From: Prionace glauca
Lineage: Eukaryota > Chordata > Chondrichthyes > Carcharhiniformes > Carcharhinidae
NCBI GenBank assembly: GCA_037974335.1
Contig: CM075760.1
Location: forward strand, 13,081,845 to 13,129,344
DNA: 47,500 nucleotides
Direction of reading: 5' to 3'
Part shown: positions 33,307-45,452 of the stretch, piece after piece
Layout of the letters: each line of letters begins with the position of its first letter
How positions within the stretch are numbered: the stretch's first letter is position 1
Position numbers and translations under genes: made by a program
The notes under the pieces: model-generated
Seen by the model: the letters and a program-made list of their open reading frames with translations, nothing else
What the model was told of the DNA's origin: nothing
Database searches by the model: none

Positions 33307-33352
33307 CAGATAAGAAAGTCAGCAACAAACTGAGAGAAATGGCCGACCTCAT
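33307..33352 (-). CDS. IGHV: Leader (signal peptide) exon of VH
   Basis: The ATG at 33352-33350 opens a 46-nt exon encoding MRSAISLSLLLTFLSG, the last codon being completed by the V exon. It has a basic n-region followed by a hydrophobic Leu/Ser core, as expected for secretion into the ER. It ends at a strong donor (TCTG then GTGAGT). The intron of about 131 bp to the V exon is the normal size for an Ig leader intron. The start was chosen because it is the only in-frame ATG between the TATA-like box and the splice donor that gives a signal peptide. Confidence 0.93.
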
Positions 33353-33441
33353 CTTTCTGGTGATTTGGGGGAAATGGTTGTGTCAGGAACTCAGTGAACA
33401 AACCAGCTCCCGGACTGTTGGATTCCGGTCCCAGTGAGCGG

Positions 33442-33451
33442 TATTTAAATA
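33442..33451 (-). promoter_or_regulatory. TATA-like box of the VH promoter
   Basis: The palindrome TATTTAAATA lies about 90 bp upstream of the leader ATG, a spacing that fits a TATA element with a short 5' UTR. I found no ATGCAAAT/ATTTGCAT octamer in the roughly 250 bp further upstream, where bony vertebrate V promoters carry one. Absence of the octamer has been described for many shark heavy-chain genes, so this is expected rather than a sign of damage. Confidence 0.55.
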
Positions 33452-33452
33452 C

Positions 33453-34720
33453 CCGGCAGAAGGGGGCGGCTTTCCAGGCGCCGCCTGTTGATCCACGTCC
33501 CACCTTCCACACCCCCAACAGAATGGACTCGGAGATTTACAATAGATTAATATTAAAATGGACATTTTATCTGTATCCGGATATTTGTTTGGCTGAAATG
33601 TTCATTGTATTGTCCCCATTATTTCTGATGGTGATGTTACAGTTCATCATTTATTTATTTAAATAAGTAATTCCATTGTAAAAATGGTGATTTTATTACC
33701 ACACCCCCAACAAGAAAATAAATCTAAAAATGATGAACTAACATTTTGGAACATTAGACAATTTTTCAACAATTCCGTGTCTCTGCCACATTACAATAAT
33801 AAAGCACAATTTATCAGAAGAAATACCATCGATTTCTGTAACTCAATGTGTAGAATATACAAAGTGATTCTATACACAGTGTGGATGGCTATCGCTGTAC
33901 AAATTGGGTTTGGAGATGAGAAGAAACTCTCACACAATACAATGTTTCTCCTTATATTTGACAAACTGCCCCAATCTCGAAGACAGGCCTTTGAAAATAA
34001 TGAGAATCCCAACCTCCTGGTAATTAAATAGTGAGTTGACAGAGAAACATAAAATTAAATTGATTTTTTGATGGAGAAGTTAATGAATCGGAACGGACGC
34101 TGAGATCATTAAAGTTCTCCTTCAGCATCCAGGTCATTGCAACTCACTCTATTGGTTACCGGCTGTGTAACATACACTGGTATTGGGAATACAGGATATC
34201 AGGACTTTGCGGCACATTGCACAGTATCACAAGAATAAATGTTTTATCTTCCATTGAATCAGGTTATGAACTGATCATTTCTCCAATCATTGGCAGCAAT
34301 GAGAGGAACTTTTCAATAACAGAAATCAGATTATACCGTACAATAGAACACGGTGCTAATCAGGTACAAGACACGCTGCTGTTTCAATGTGATACAGAAA
34401 TTTCAGAATATTCCAGGAATCCCCGGTGTTCATGTCAGTTTTATGATGTTGTTTTAATATTATTTCATGTCATTTCACCGATTTTACTTCACTGGGGAAC
34501 TGGGCCCATCAACATCTCTCTCTCTCATTTCATGAACTGATTAATAAACAGACTTTAATTATTGGAATGAAATTTACTCGGAAACTATACAAATGAAAAA
34601 GATCATCCGGTCACTTTATTGTTTGACATAATATTTACTCAGGTAATGAACAGGACACTGAATGAAAATATTTGATTGGAATGATTGCGATTTAAATTGT
34701 GGGAATTAAACATTTACTGT
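33453..34720. other. VH upstream flank, nothing recognised
   Basis: Apart from GC-rich sequence immediately 5' of the TATA-like box (33453-33515), this is AT-rich DNA with short frames on both strands that resemble no family I know. No octamer was seen. It may hold distal V regulatory elements but none can be named. Confidence 0.5.
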
Positions 34721-35950
34721 TTAATTTGCCCCCCCCCCTTTAATTTGCCCCCCCCTTTAATTTGCCCCCCCCTTTAATTTGCCCCCCCCTTTAATTTGCC
34801 CCCCCCTTTAATTTGCCCCCCCCTTTAATTTGCCCCCCCCTTTAATTTGCCCCCCCCCTTATCTTCTACCCACTGCCAAATCCCTCTGATCCCTCTAATT
34901 CTCCCCCCACTGAAACCTCCCCGGCACTTTAAGCACCCCCCAGCACTTTAAGCCCCCCCCAGCACTTTAAGCCCCCCCCAGCACTTTAAGCCCCCCCCCC
35001 AGCACTTTAAGCCCCCCCCCCAGCACTTTAAGCCCCCCCCCAGCACTTTAAGCCCCCCCCCAGCACTTTAAGCCCCCCCCCAGCACTTTAAGCCCCCCCC
35101 CAGCACTTTAAGCCCCCCCCCAGCACTTTAAGCCCCCCCCCAGCACTTTAAGCCCCCCCCCAGCACTTTAAGCCCCCCCCCAGCACTTTAAGCCCCCCCC
35201 CAGCACTTTAAGCCCCCCCCCAGCACTTTAAGCCCCCCCCCAGCACTTTAAGCCCCCCCCCAGCACTTTAAGCCCCCCCCCAGCACTTTAAGCCCCCCCC
35301 CAGCACTTTAAGCCCCCCCCCAGCACTTTAAGCCCCCCCCCAGCACTTTAAGCCCCCCCCCAGCACTTTAAGCCCCCCCCCAGCACTTTAAGCCCCCCCC
35401 CAGCACTTTAAGCCCCCCCCCAGCACTTTAAGCCCCCCCCAGCACTTTAAGCCCCCCCCAGCACTTTAAGCCCCCCCCAGCACTTTAAGCCCCCCCCAGC
35501 ACTTTAAGCCCCCCCCAGCACTTTAAGCCCCCCCCAGCACTTTAAGCCCCCCCCAGCACTTTAAGCCCCCCCCAGCACTTTAAGCCCCCCCCAGCACTTT
35601 AAGCCCCCCCCAGCACTTTAAGCCCCCCCCAGCACTTTAAGCCCCCCCCAGCACTTTAAGCCCCCCCCAGCACTTTAAGCCCCCCCCAGCACTTTAAGCC
35701 CCCCCCAGCACTTTAAGCCCCCCCCAGCACTTTAAGCCCCCCCCAGCACTTTAAGCCCCCCCCAGCACTTTAAGCCCCCCCCAGCACTTTAAGCCCCCCC
35801 CAGCACTTTAAGCCCCCCCCAGCACTTTAAGCCCCCCCCAGCACTTTAAGCCCCCCCCAGCACTTTAAGCCCCCCCCCAGCACTTTAAGCCCCCCCCCAG
35901 CACTTTAAGCCCCCCCCCCCAGCACTTTAAGCCCCCCCCCAGCACTTTAT
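34721..35950. repeat. C-run minisatellite, 17-21-bp units, G4-prone on the Ig sense strand
   Basis: Two related arrays. At 34721-34860 about nine units of TTTAATTTG plus 7-9 C; at 34936-35950 about fifty units of AGCACTTTAAG plus 7-11 C. Units of exactly 20 bp dominate 35040-35440, and units of 19 bp dominate 35440-35870. The minus strand, which is the Ig sense strand, carries a run of 7 or more G every 17-21 bases, an extreme potential for G-quadruplex. It lies about 1.3-2.5 kb upstream of the V promoter. Confidence 0.95.
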
Positions 35951-36900
35951 CCCCTCTAACCCTCCCCACTGCCACATCTCTCTCAGCCCCTTCCCCAATC
36001 CCCTCTGCCCAATCTTCTTCACCCCCCCCCCTCAAAGGCACTCACCGCCAAAACCCCCCGAGCCTGGGATCCCCCCCTCTCCCCTTTAATTCCCCTGAAT
36101 CCCTCAAATTCCCCACCAGAATCCCAGAGTCTCCCCCTACATCCCTCTCCACTCTCCCCTTTAATCCCCCTGAGTCCCTCCCCACATCCCTCTCCTCTCC
36201 CAATCCCTCTCAGTTGCCTCTCCTGCCCTCGCCCTGGTAAATTCCCACTCCCTCCCTGTGAACAGCCCCTAGACTGACAGAATCCCCCCCCCCCTTTCTA
36301 ATTACTGTACCCCACCGCCCCTCCCCCCAAAGCAATCAATCCCTCTCCACTCCCCCTGACACACAGACCACTAACCCTCAGTGTAAAAGCTCCACCCGTC
36401 TATCTGTGTATAAAAATGAACGACAAAGACACGGGCATTTTTATTAATATTTTTCTCTCTGGTTATAGCTCTTGTCCGAGGATTCCTCACAGCAAAACTA
36501 CTCGCTCTCTGCATCGCCAAACTTTCCGGAAGAATTCTCCTTGGTTGAAAGAGAAAATAAAGTGAAATTTGATTAAAGACAAAACAAAAAAGCTGATGGT
36601 AAACAATAAAAGGCACAGCAAGATCCCAGGACTTGCTGATATTCACAATCTCACTGAGGGGGTGGTAGGGGGAACATTCATTTCCACATCCTCATTATTA
36701 ACCCCTGACAAAATGGGAACAATTTTCAAATGAAATGAACATCCAAATGCCTCCTGACTGTCCCGATATTTAATTTATTAAAACACATCAAAGTATTCTG
36801 GGGGGGGGGGGGGGGGATTCACTCCACAGACAGGCCAGTGAATTAACACAGGATCCCCCAATGAAATTCCCACTTGTATCATCAGTCACCTCTCCACTCC
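35951..36900. other. C-rich spacer containing an exon-like segment
   Basis: Mostly CCCC/CTCC-rich low-complexity DNA, with a poly-G run near 36800. On the minus strand at about 36450-36544, after TTTCTCTTTCAACCAAG, lies a short open stretch (RILPESLAMQRASSFAVRNP then RTRAITRE). It resembles the exon-like segment at 47096-47197 in order and words, such as AATCCTCGGACAAGAGCT versus AATCCTTGGACAAGGGCT. Not assignable to a known gene. Confidence 0.35.
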
Positions 36901-36984
36901 CCCCTCCTCTGTTTCTCCCTCTCTGTCTCTTACACACTCCCCCCACATCGATACCTGCCTCTCTCACTCTTTTCCTCTCTCTCT

Positions 36985-37352
36985 GTCTCCCTGTCTAATA
37001 TTATGAAGTTGCTTATATAAAGATCAAAGTGTGGTGTTTTACAAATGGAAATACTGAAAAGATGCTTTAAAAAAACCCAAAATAAGCCACCTCGCATTGA
37101 GTCTTTTGAAATCCTGTGTCTTTGGGATTTTAAGCTGCAAAAGACAACTTTATAACATCTGTGTCCAAAACAGCAGCATCCAGAATCCCAGCAGCAAAAC
37201 AGGCTTTCAATTAGACCAATGATTTTAAAACAAGCTCTCAAACACACACACAACCAATAGACAGTTTCATTTTACAGATATTTCATTTACTCTCTGCCAC
37301 CCACCAAAGGGTTAACCTGTTTGTGACTAATTACAAAGCCGGGATATTTTAA
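36985..37352. repeat. Segmental duplication block, copy 1
   Basis: From CTGTCTAATATTATGAAG to GGGATATTTTAACCCCAGG. It is repeated with high identity at 40160-40542, and its last roughly 100 bp again at 46880-46980. Copies 1 and 2 flank the 121-bp and CT arrays, suggesting that the arrays expanded between duplicated blocks. Confidence 0.9.
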
Positions 37353-39430
37353 CCCCAGGCTTCTCAGTTACACTGTCTCTCAGTAAAATCTCAATATTAA
37401 TTCATGGGGAATAAAGACAGAAATATATTAAAATACCAGAAAATGTTTAAATTAAACAGCACAAGAGCCCAGGATTCCCCCTTCTCAGTTACACTGTCTC
37501 TCAGTAAAATCTCAATATTAATTCATGGGGAAAAGGGAGAGAAATATATTAAAATCTCAATATTAATTCATGGGAAATATATTAAAATACCAGAAAATGT
37601 TTAAATTAAACAGCACGAGAGCCCAGGATTCCCCCTTCTCAGTTACACTGTCTCTCAGTAAAATCTCAATATTAATTCATGGGGAAAAGGGAGAGAAATA
37701 TATTAAAATCTCAATATTAATTCATGGGAAATATATTAAAATACCAGAAAATGTTTAAATTAAACAGCACGAGAGCCCAGGATTCCCCCTTCTCAGTTAC
37801 ACTGTCTCTCAGTAAAATCTCAATATTAATTCATGGGGAATAAAGACAGAAATATATTAAAATACCAGAAAATGTTTAAATTAAACAGCACGAGAGCCCA
37901 GGATTCCCCCTTCTCAGTTACACTATCTCTCAGTAAAATCTCAATATTAATTCATGGGGAATAGAGACAGAAATATATTAAAATACCAGAAAATGTTTAA
38001 ATTAAACAGCACGAGAGCCCAGGATTCCCCCTTCTCAGTTACACTGTCTCTCAGTAAAATCTCAATATTAATTCATGGGGAATAAAGACAGAAATATATT
38101 AAAATACCAGAAAATGTTTAAATTAAACAGCACAAGAGCCCAGGATTCCCCCTTCTCAGTTACACTGTCTCTCAGTAAAATCTCAATATTAATTCATGGG
38201 GAATAAAGACAGAAATATATTAAAATACCAGAAAATGTTTAAATTAAACAGCACGAGAGCCCAGGATTCCCCCTTCTCAGTAACACTGTCTCTCAGTAAA
38301 ATCTCAATATTAATTCATGGGGAAAAGAGAGAGAAATATATTAAAACACCAGAAAATGTTTAAATTAAACAGCACGAGAGCCCAGGATTCCCCCTTCTCA
38401 GTTACACTGTCTCTCAGTAAAATCTCAATATTAATTCATGGGGAATAAAGACAGAAATATATTAAAATACCAGAAAATGTTTAAATTAAATATCACAAGA
38501 GCCCAGGATTTCCCCTTCTCAGTTACACTGTCTCTCAATAAAATCTCAATATTAATTCATGGGGAAAAGGGAGAGAAATATATTAAAATACCAGAAAATG
38601 TTTAAATTAAACAGCACGAGAGCCCAGGATTCCCCCTTCTCAGTTACACTGTCTCTCAGTAAAATCTCAATATTAATTCATGGGGAAAAGGGAGAGAAAT
38701 ATATTAAAACACCAGAAAATGTTTAAATTAAACAGCACGAGAGCCCAGGATTCCCCCTTCTCAGTTACACTGTCTCTCAGTAAAATCTCAATATTAATTC
38801 ATGGGGAATAAAGACGGAAATATATTAAAATAAACAGCACAAGAGCCCAGGATTCCCCCTTCTCAGTTACACTGTCTCTCAGTAAAATCTCAATATTAAT
38901 TCATGGGGAAAAGAGACAGAAATATATTAAAATATCAGAAAATGTTTAAATTAAACAGCACAAGAGCCCAGGATTCCCCCTTCTCAGTTACACTGTCTCT
39001 CAGTAAAATCTCAATATTAATTCATGGGGAAAAGAGACAGAAATATATTAAAATATCAGAAAATGTTTAAATTAAACAGCACACGAGCCCAGGATTCCCC
39101 CTTCTCAGTTACACTGTCTCTCAGTAAAATCTCAATATTAATTCATGGGGAAAAGGGAGAGAAATATATTAAAATACCAGAAAATGTTTAAATTAAACAG
39201 CACGAGAGCCCAGGATTCCCCCTTCTCAGTTACACTGTCTCTCAGTAAAATCTCAATATTAATTCATGGGGAAAAGGGAGAGAAATATATTAAAATACCA
39301 TAAAATGTTTAAATTAAACAGCACAAGAGCCCAGGATTCCCCCTTCTCAGTTACACTGTCTCTCAATAAAATCTCAATATTAATTCATGGGGAAAAGAGA
39401 GAGAAATATATTAAAACACCAGAAAATGTT
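37352..39430. repeat. 121-bp tandem array, about 17 copies
   Basis: The unit includes TTCTCAGTTACACTGTCTCT, CAGTAAAATCTCAATATTAA, AATATATTAAAATACCAG, AAATGTTTAAATTAAACAGC and AGCCCAGGATTCCCCCTTCT. Most units are 121 bp (for example starts at 37791, 37912 and 38033); a few have internal deletions or insertions (near 37560 and 38825). Further copies lie at 46310-46620, and a single unit at 47206-47290. Open frames in it are repeat artefacts. Confidence 0.95.
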
Positions 39431-40159
39431 CCACCCTCTCTCTGTTTTTGTCTCTTTCTGTCTCCTTGTGTTTCTGTCTCTTTCTCCCTGTCTTTTTCTC
39501 TGTCTTTCCCTGTCTATTTCTTTCTCTCTCTCTCCCTGTCTATTTCTTTCTCTCTCTCTCTCACTCTGTCTATTTCTCTCTCTCTCTGTCTATTTCTCTC
39601 TCTCTCCCTGTCTATTTCTCTCTCTCTCCCTGTTTATTTCTCTCTCTCCCTGTCTGTTTCTCTCTCTCTCTCCCTGTCTGTTTCTCTCTCTCTCTCCCTG
39701 TCTGTTTCTCTCTCTCTCTCTCCCTGTCTATTTCTCTCTCTCCCTGTCTATTTCTCTCTCTCTCCCTGTCTATTTCTCTCTCCCTGTCTATTTCTCTCTC
39801 TCTCTCCCTGTCTATTTCTCTCTCTCCCTGTCTATTTGTCTCTTTCTCTCTCTCCCTGTCTATGTCTCTCTCTCTCCCTGTCTATGTCTCCCTCTCTCCC
39901 TGTCTATTTCTTTCTCTCTCTCCCTGTCTATTTCTCTCTCTCCCTGTCTATTTCTCTCTCTCTCCCTGTCTATTTCTCTCTCTCTCTCCCTGTCTATTTC
40001 TCTCTCTCTCTCCCTGTCTATTTCTCTCTCTCTCTCCCTGTCTATTTCTCTCTCTCCCTGTCTATTTCTCTCTCTCTCTCCCTGTCTATTTCTCTCTCTC
40101 TCTCCCTGTCATTCTCTTCCTCTGTCTGTCTGTGTATCTCTCTCTCTCCCTGTTGTGTC
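39431..40159. repeat. CT-rich array (TCTCTCTCCCTGTCTATT type)
   Basis: Polypyrimidine repeats of about 22-33 bp on the plus strand. They generate very long Leu/Ser-rich frames (up to about 300 codons) in all three plus frames. These are low complexity and not genes. Confidence 0.95.
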
Positions 40160-40542
40160 TGTCTCCCTGTCTAATATTATGAAGCTGTTTATAATAGTTA
40201 AAGTATGTTTTTTTTTGACAAATGTAAATATTGAAAAGAAATGCTGAGAAACCCAAAATAACCCATCCAGTATTGAGTCTTTTGAAATCCTGTGTCTTTG
40301 GGATTTGAAGCTGCAGAAGACAACTTTATAACATCTGTGTCCAAAACAGCAGCATCCAGAATCCCAGCAGCAAAACAGGCTTTCAATGGGACCAATGATT
40401 TTAAAACAAGCTCTCAAACACACACACACACACAACCAATAGACAGTTTCATTTTACAGATATTTCATTTACTCTCTGCCACCCACCAAAGGGTTAACCT
40501 GTTTGTGACTAATTACAAAGCCGGGATATTTTAACCCCAGGG
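40160..40542. repeat. Segmental duplication block, copy 2
   Basis: Close copy of 36985-37352, with an extended CA run and several small differences. It ends in the same GGGATATTTTAACCCCAGG. The next stretch, 40545-41030, has CT-rich and CA-rich simple sequence and a GCACAGCAAGATCCCAC word, but no gene. Confidence 0.9.
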
Positions 40543-41034
40543 TTCCCCAGAGGGAAACATCACCCCGACATAGTAACAATATTTATAATTCCAAAATCAC
40601 ACCCCCCCCTCCTCCCTTAATCAGTGAATGTATGATTCACAGTGCAATGAAGACCATTCTGCACAGCAAGATCCCACTGTCAGTCCCACAATGGAGAAAG
40701 CCCTCCCCCGACTCTATCTCTTTCCCCTGCCCCTCCTGAGACCCTCACACCCCACCCGTGCCCACTCCCCCAACGCCTCTCTGTTTAGCTCTCCCTCCGT
40801 TTCTCTCTCTCTGCCTCCTCCTCCCCCCCCCACCCCCGTCTTTCCTGGTTAAAGTTCCACTCAGGGTCCCAGTGCGGGGAATAGGGAGCCAGACCCACCT
40901 GTGTACACAGCAAGATCCCACACACACACACACACACAACCTGGTGAGGGGCGGATTAAATAAATGTAGTGGGGTGGGGACTGCGGGAGAGGGTGTGTGG
41001 GGAATGGGATCCACACCTCCCTCCCTCTCTCTCC

Positions 41035-44000
41035 CTAAATTAAACTGACAACAATTCACACTGGGGTTTTCTGTCACATTTTATTGAGAGATGAAATATA
41101 GATGGGAATGTGTGTGGGGAGAGGGGAGGGGGTGTAGGGATTGGGAAGAACACTGGAGAGACAGAGACAGGGAAATTCTCTACCCCCCCCCCCCCCCCAA
41201 ATCCAAATAGAAATTCCTGGGAAAACAGAGAGAGAGAAAAGAATCTGGAGTCAGACAGCACAGAAACAGACCCTTCGGCCCACCAGCTCAATGCTGGCCC
41301 ATCCAATCCCAATCTACACCCCTCCCCATTCCCCAGCACTTGCTCCGTAGCCTACGATGCCTCGGAGATTAAAGTGCTGGAATTTCCCCTACCCCCTTTC
41401 CAGGATTTTCCCCTGAAACCCCCCCCCCACTCTGCGGGGTCCCTGAGCCAGATCTCGTTTCAAAATAAAAAGCGTGGTCCCTGTCGCAGTGACAGGCAAA
41501 AGGCCCAGTGTGTGCACAGCAAGATCCCACAGCAGCAGCAATCTGAACCTCAATCAGAGAGGACACTGTCCCCCCCCCCCCCACCCTTTGGCCTGCTGTG
41601 AGCCCCCCTTTCCCTGTGTCCCAAATCTACAGAAAGGCTGGAACTACCCCTTAAAACACAGCAAATCCCTTTTGAAACCAAAATCCCAGTGCTGCACAGC
41701 AAGATCCCGCAAGGTGCAGGCAGCTGGGCCGAGTTTTTTAATTTGGGAAATGTTTATACAGAGAGAGGGAGAGAGAGGCTGAGACAGTGAAATACCCCCC
41801 CCCCCCCCACCTCCCCAATCCTCCAAGACCATCACAATTAAACTGGTGTCCCTGTCCCTCACTGAGGCCCCCCTCCCTCTAACAGCCTGTGTCTCTCCCC
41901 CTGCATCAAACCCACACCTACAGCTGCTTCCATCCCTCCCTCTCTCCGTCTCCATCTGTTTCTGCTACAGAAGAGACAGGGACAGAGAAACAGAGGCTGG
42001 GAGAGAGAGAGAGAGACAAGCAGAGAGAGAGAAACAGACGGAGAGAGAGAAACAGAAAGACAGAGTGACAGGGAGAGGGAGAGACAAGGAGAGAAAGGGA
42101 GAGGAACAGAGACAGGGACAGAGAGAGAGGTTTGATATTGAATTGTGTGCGGTCACATTATTGAGTGTCCTGTCATTTGGTGATTGTTTTATACAGAGAG
42201 GCAGAGAGAGAGGTGAAGACAGTGACATTCTCTCCCTGACACCCCGGCAAGCTCAGAGACACAGAAGCTGCAGGCACTCACACACACAAACTGCTTTGGT
42301 AAGTCTCCCAACATCTCTCTCTCTATCTCTATATCTGTGTGTGTCTATCTCTCTCTCTCAGTAACTTCATTGCAGTGTTAATGTGAGCCTTACTTGTGAC
42401 ACGAATAAACTTGAAAACTTTAAGTCCCCTCTCTGTCCCTCTATCTCTCTCTCTTTATCTATGTCTCTCTCTCTCTCTCTCTCTGTAATTTCTTTGCAGT
42501 GTTAATGTAAGCCTTATTTGTGACAGTAATAAATACATTTCAAAACTTTGAACTTTAAAACATCTCTGTGTCTCTGCATCTCTGTCTCTCTCTCTCAGTA
42601 ACTTCTTTGCAGTGTTAATGTGAGCCTTGTGACAGTAATAAATAAGTTATAAAACTTTCAACTTTAAACCCTATCTGTGACTGTGTCTGAATTCAGAGCC
42701 CAGGTCAGTGCCAGATTGAGAGGGGGGTCAGTATTGAGCAGAATGGACAGACAGTTTGATAGAAAGTTTGCAGAAACTACAGGGAGTGTTTGGAAACATG
42801 TTGGGGGTTGTGGAAAGGTCAGTGTGTAACAAGCTGAGGGAAGGGGTTTCCAGTTCACATCTTGCTGCTGTTTGGGGCAGTGGGAGTTCCCTTTGCATTT
42901 CCAGGGAGCTGTGAACCCTCAGGGCTTTCTGCCTGTCTCTGTTTGAACAGTTTAATATGTTTAAACACTCAGACCTCTGGCCCTTGTTGGGAATATCAGA
43001 ATATCTCACTGCCCACCCCCCCAGTACACACACCCTCCCACAAACCCCCCACCCTGTGTGTGTGTGTGTTGTCCCAAGTCTGGAGACTTCCCCACAGTCC
43101 CCTGAAAGTTTTTAAACTCCCTCTGAGAAAACCCCCCCTTTTTAAAACAAAATCCCTGTGGTGCACAGCAAGATCCCACAGGACACAGTCAGCTGTGTGG
43201 AGTGTTTTTTACTTTGGGAAATGTTTATACAGAGAGAGAGAGAGAGTGAGGCAGAGAGAGGCTGAGACAGAAATTAAACTGACAACAATTCACACTGGGG
43301 TTTTCTGTCACATTTTATTGAGAGATGAAATATAGATGGGAATGTGTGTGGGGAGAGGGGAGGGGGTGTAGGGATTGGGAAGAACACTGGAGAGACAGAG
43401 ACAGGGAAATTCTCTACCCCCCCCCACCCCAATCCAAATAGAAATTCCTGGGAAAACAGAGAGAGAGGGAAAAGAATCTGGAATCACACAGTTTTTCCCT
43501 GAACCCCACTCTGCGGGTCCCTGAGTCTGATCTCGTTTCAGAATAAAAAGTGTGGTCCCCTTGTTGCAGTGCGGGGCAAAGGCCCAAAGTGTGCACAGCA
43601 AGATCCCACAGCAGCAGCAATGTGAACCTCAATCAGATGGGACACTGTCCTTCCGCACAACCCTCACGCTCTCGCCTGCTGTGAGCCCCCGTCCCCACTC
43701 ACTACCCTGTGTGTGTGTGTGTGTGTCTGCATCATCCAAAATCAGCAGAAAGGCTGGAAACCCCTCTTAAAACAAAGCCAAATACTTTTTAAAACAAAAT
43801 CCCTGTGGTGCACAGCAAGATCCCATAGGTGCAGTCAGCTATGTTCAGTTTTTTTAAAAAGTGTTTATACAGAGGGAGAGAGAGGCTGAGACAGTGAAAT
43901 CACCCCCACCCCCCCGGGACCCTCAGAATTAAACTGGGACCCCTGTCCCTCACTGAGGCCCCCCTCCCTCTAACAGCCTGTGTCTCTCCCCCTGCATCTA

Positions 44001-45283
44001 ACCCACACCTACAGCTGCTTCCATCCCTCCCTCCCTGTCTCTGTCTCCATCTGTCTCTACGACAAGAGACAGGGGGAGAGAGAGAGAGACAAGGAGAGAG
44101 AAACAGACAAGAGAGAGAAACAGAGACAGGGTGAGAGAGAGAGACAAGGAGAGAGAGAGAGAACCGGGAGAGACAGAGATAAAGAGAGAGAGAGAGATTT
44201 GATATTGAATTGTGTGCGGTCACATTATTGAGTGTCCTGTCATTTGGTGATTGTTTTATACAGAGAGGCAGAGAGAGAGGTGAAGACAGTGACATTCTCT
44301 CCCTGACACCCCGGCAAGCTCAGAGACACAGAAGCTGCAGACACTCACACACACAAACTGCTTTGGTAAGTCTCCCAACATCTCTCTCCCTCCCTGTCTG
44401 TCTGTCTGTCTCTTTATCAATGTCTCTGTCTGTCTCTCTCTCTCTCAGTAACTTCATTGCAGTGTTAATGTGAGCCTTACATGTGACACGAATAAACTTG
44501 AAAACTTTAAGTCCCCTCTCTGTCCCTCTATCTCTCTCTCTTTATCTATGTCTCTGTCTCTCTCTCTCTCTGTAATTTCTTTGCAGTGTTAATGTAAGCC
44601 TTATTTGTGACAGTAATAAATACATTTCAAAACTTTGAACTTTAAAACTTCTCTGTGTCTCTGCATCTCTGTCTCTCTCTCTCAGTAACTTCTTTGCAGT
44701 GTTAATGTAAGCCTTGTGACAGTAACAAATACATTTTAAAACTTTCAACTTTAAACCCTATCTGTGACTCTGTCTGAATTCAGAGCCCAGGTCAGTGCCA
44801 GATTGAGAGGGGGGTCAGTATTGAGCAGAATGGACAGACAGTTTGATAGAAAGTTTGCAGAAACTACAGGGAGTGTTTGTAAACATGTTGGGGGTTGTGG
44901 AAAGGTCAGTGTGTAACAAGCTGAGGGAAGGGGTTTCCAGTTCACATCTTGCTGCTGTTTGGGGCAGTGGGAGTTCCCTTTGCATTTCCAGGGAGCTGTG
45001 AACCCTCAGGGCTTTCTGCCTGTCTCTGTTTGAACAGTTTAATATGTTTAAACACTCAGACCTCTGGCCCTTGTTGGGAATATCAGAATATCTCACTGCC
45101 CACCCCCCCAGTACACACACCCCCACACAAACCCCCCACCCTGTGTGTGTGTGTGTTGTCCCAAGTCTGGAGACTTCCCCACAGTCCCCTGAAAGTTTTT
45201 AACCTCCCTCTGAGAAAACCCCCCCCCTTTTTAAAACAAAATCCCTGTGGTGCACAGCAAGATCCCACAGGACACAGTCAGCC
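41035..45283. repeat. Tandem duplication of about 2.1 kb (two copies, nested units)
   Basis: Copy A (41035-43195) and copy B (43271-45283) share start TTAAACTGACAACAATTCAC and the order of all blocks. The offset falls from 2236 to about 2087 bp along their length because B has deletions. Nested inside is a unit with GCACAGCAAGATCCCAC and GGAAATGTTTATACAGAGAG (near 41690, 43160, 43810 and 45250), and a CT-run plus TTGCAGTGTTAATGTAAGCC unit (near 42370, 42495, 42610, 44460, 44580 and 44695). Frames on both strands are duplicated shadows without known motifs. Confidence 0.9.
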
Positions 45284-45452
45284 CAGTCCTGCATCCTATT
45301 TAATATTAGGTCTCTGTATCAGGCCTCTGTTCAGGTGTCATCAGGTGTCATCATTCCAAGTCCATAGCAGGAAACCCATGACCAACACGAGACATCCCTG
45401 TACCCTGGGCTCCTCCTCAAAGACCTCCGAAGTATCAGAACGCCTCGATATA

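Larger units (their letters stand above)
12834..33451 (-). other. IGHM: Complete germline IgM heavy-chain cluster (V-D1-D2-J-C1-C2-C3-C4-TM)
   Basis: Seen: all parts of an immunoglobulin heavy-chain gene in transcriptional order on the minus strand, with conserved splice sites, matching phase-1 junctions between J, C1, C2, C3, C4 and TM1, and recombination signals beside V, D1, D2 and J. Known: cartilaginous fish carry many separate clusters of this V-D-D-J-C form, each with one V. Four constant domains, a C3 ending in [16 protein letters not shown] and a tailpiece with penultimate Cys mark it as IgM rather than six-domain IgW or IgNAR. Inferred: functional, because no exon has a stop or frameshift. 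V, D and J are not germline-joined, although some shark clusters are. The product would be secreted IgM or membrane B-cell receptor depending on splicing at C4. Confidence 0.95.

Noticed and set aside
39266-40247. Three overlapping long plus-strand frames of 244-302 codons rich in Leu, Ser and Pro
   Set aside because: They arise from the CT-rich array, occur in all three frames, and have no complex sequence. They are not proteins.
42728-45126. Duplicate minus-strand frames of about 100 codons at 42728 and 44815
   Set aside because: Identical because of the 2.1-kb duplication. No recognisable motif, no splice context and CT/CA-rich surroundings, so not called as genes.
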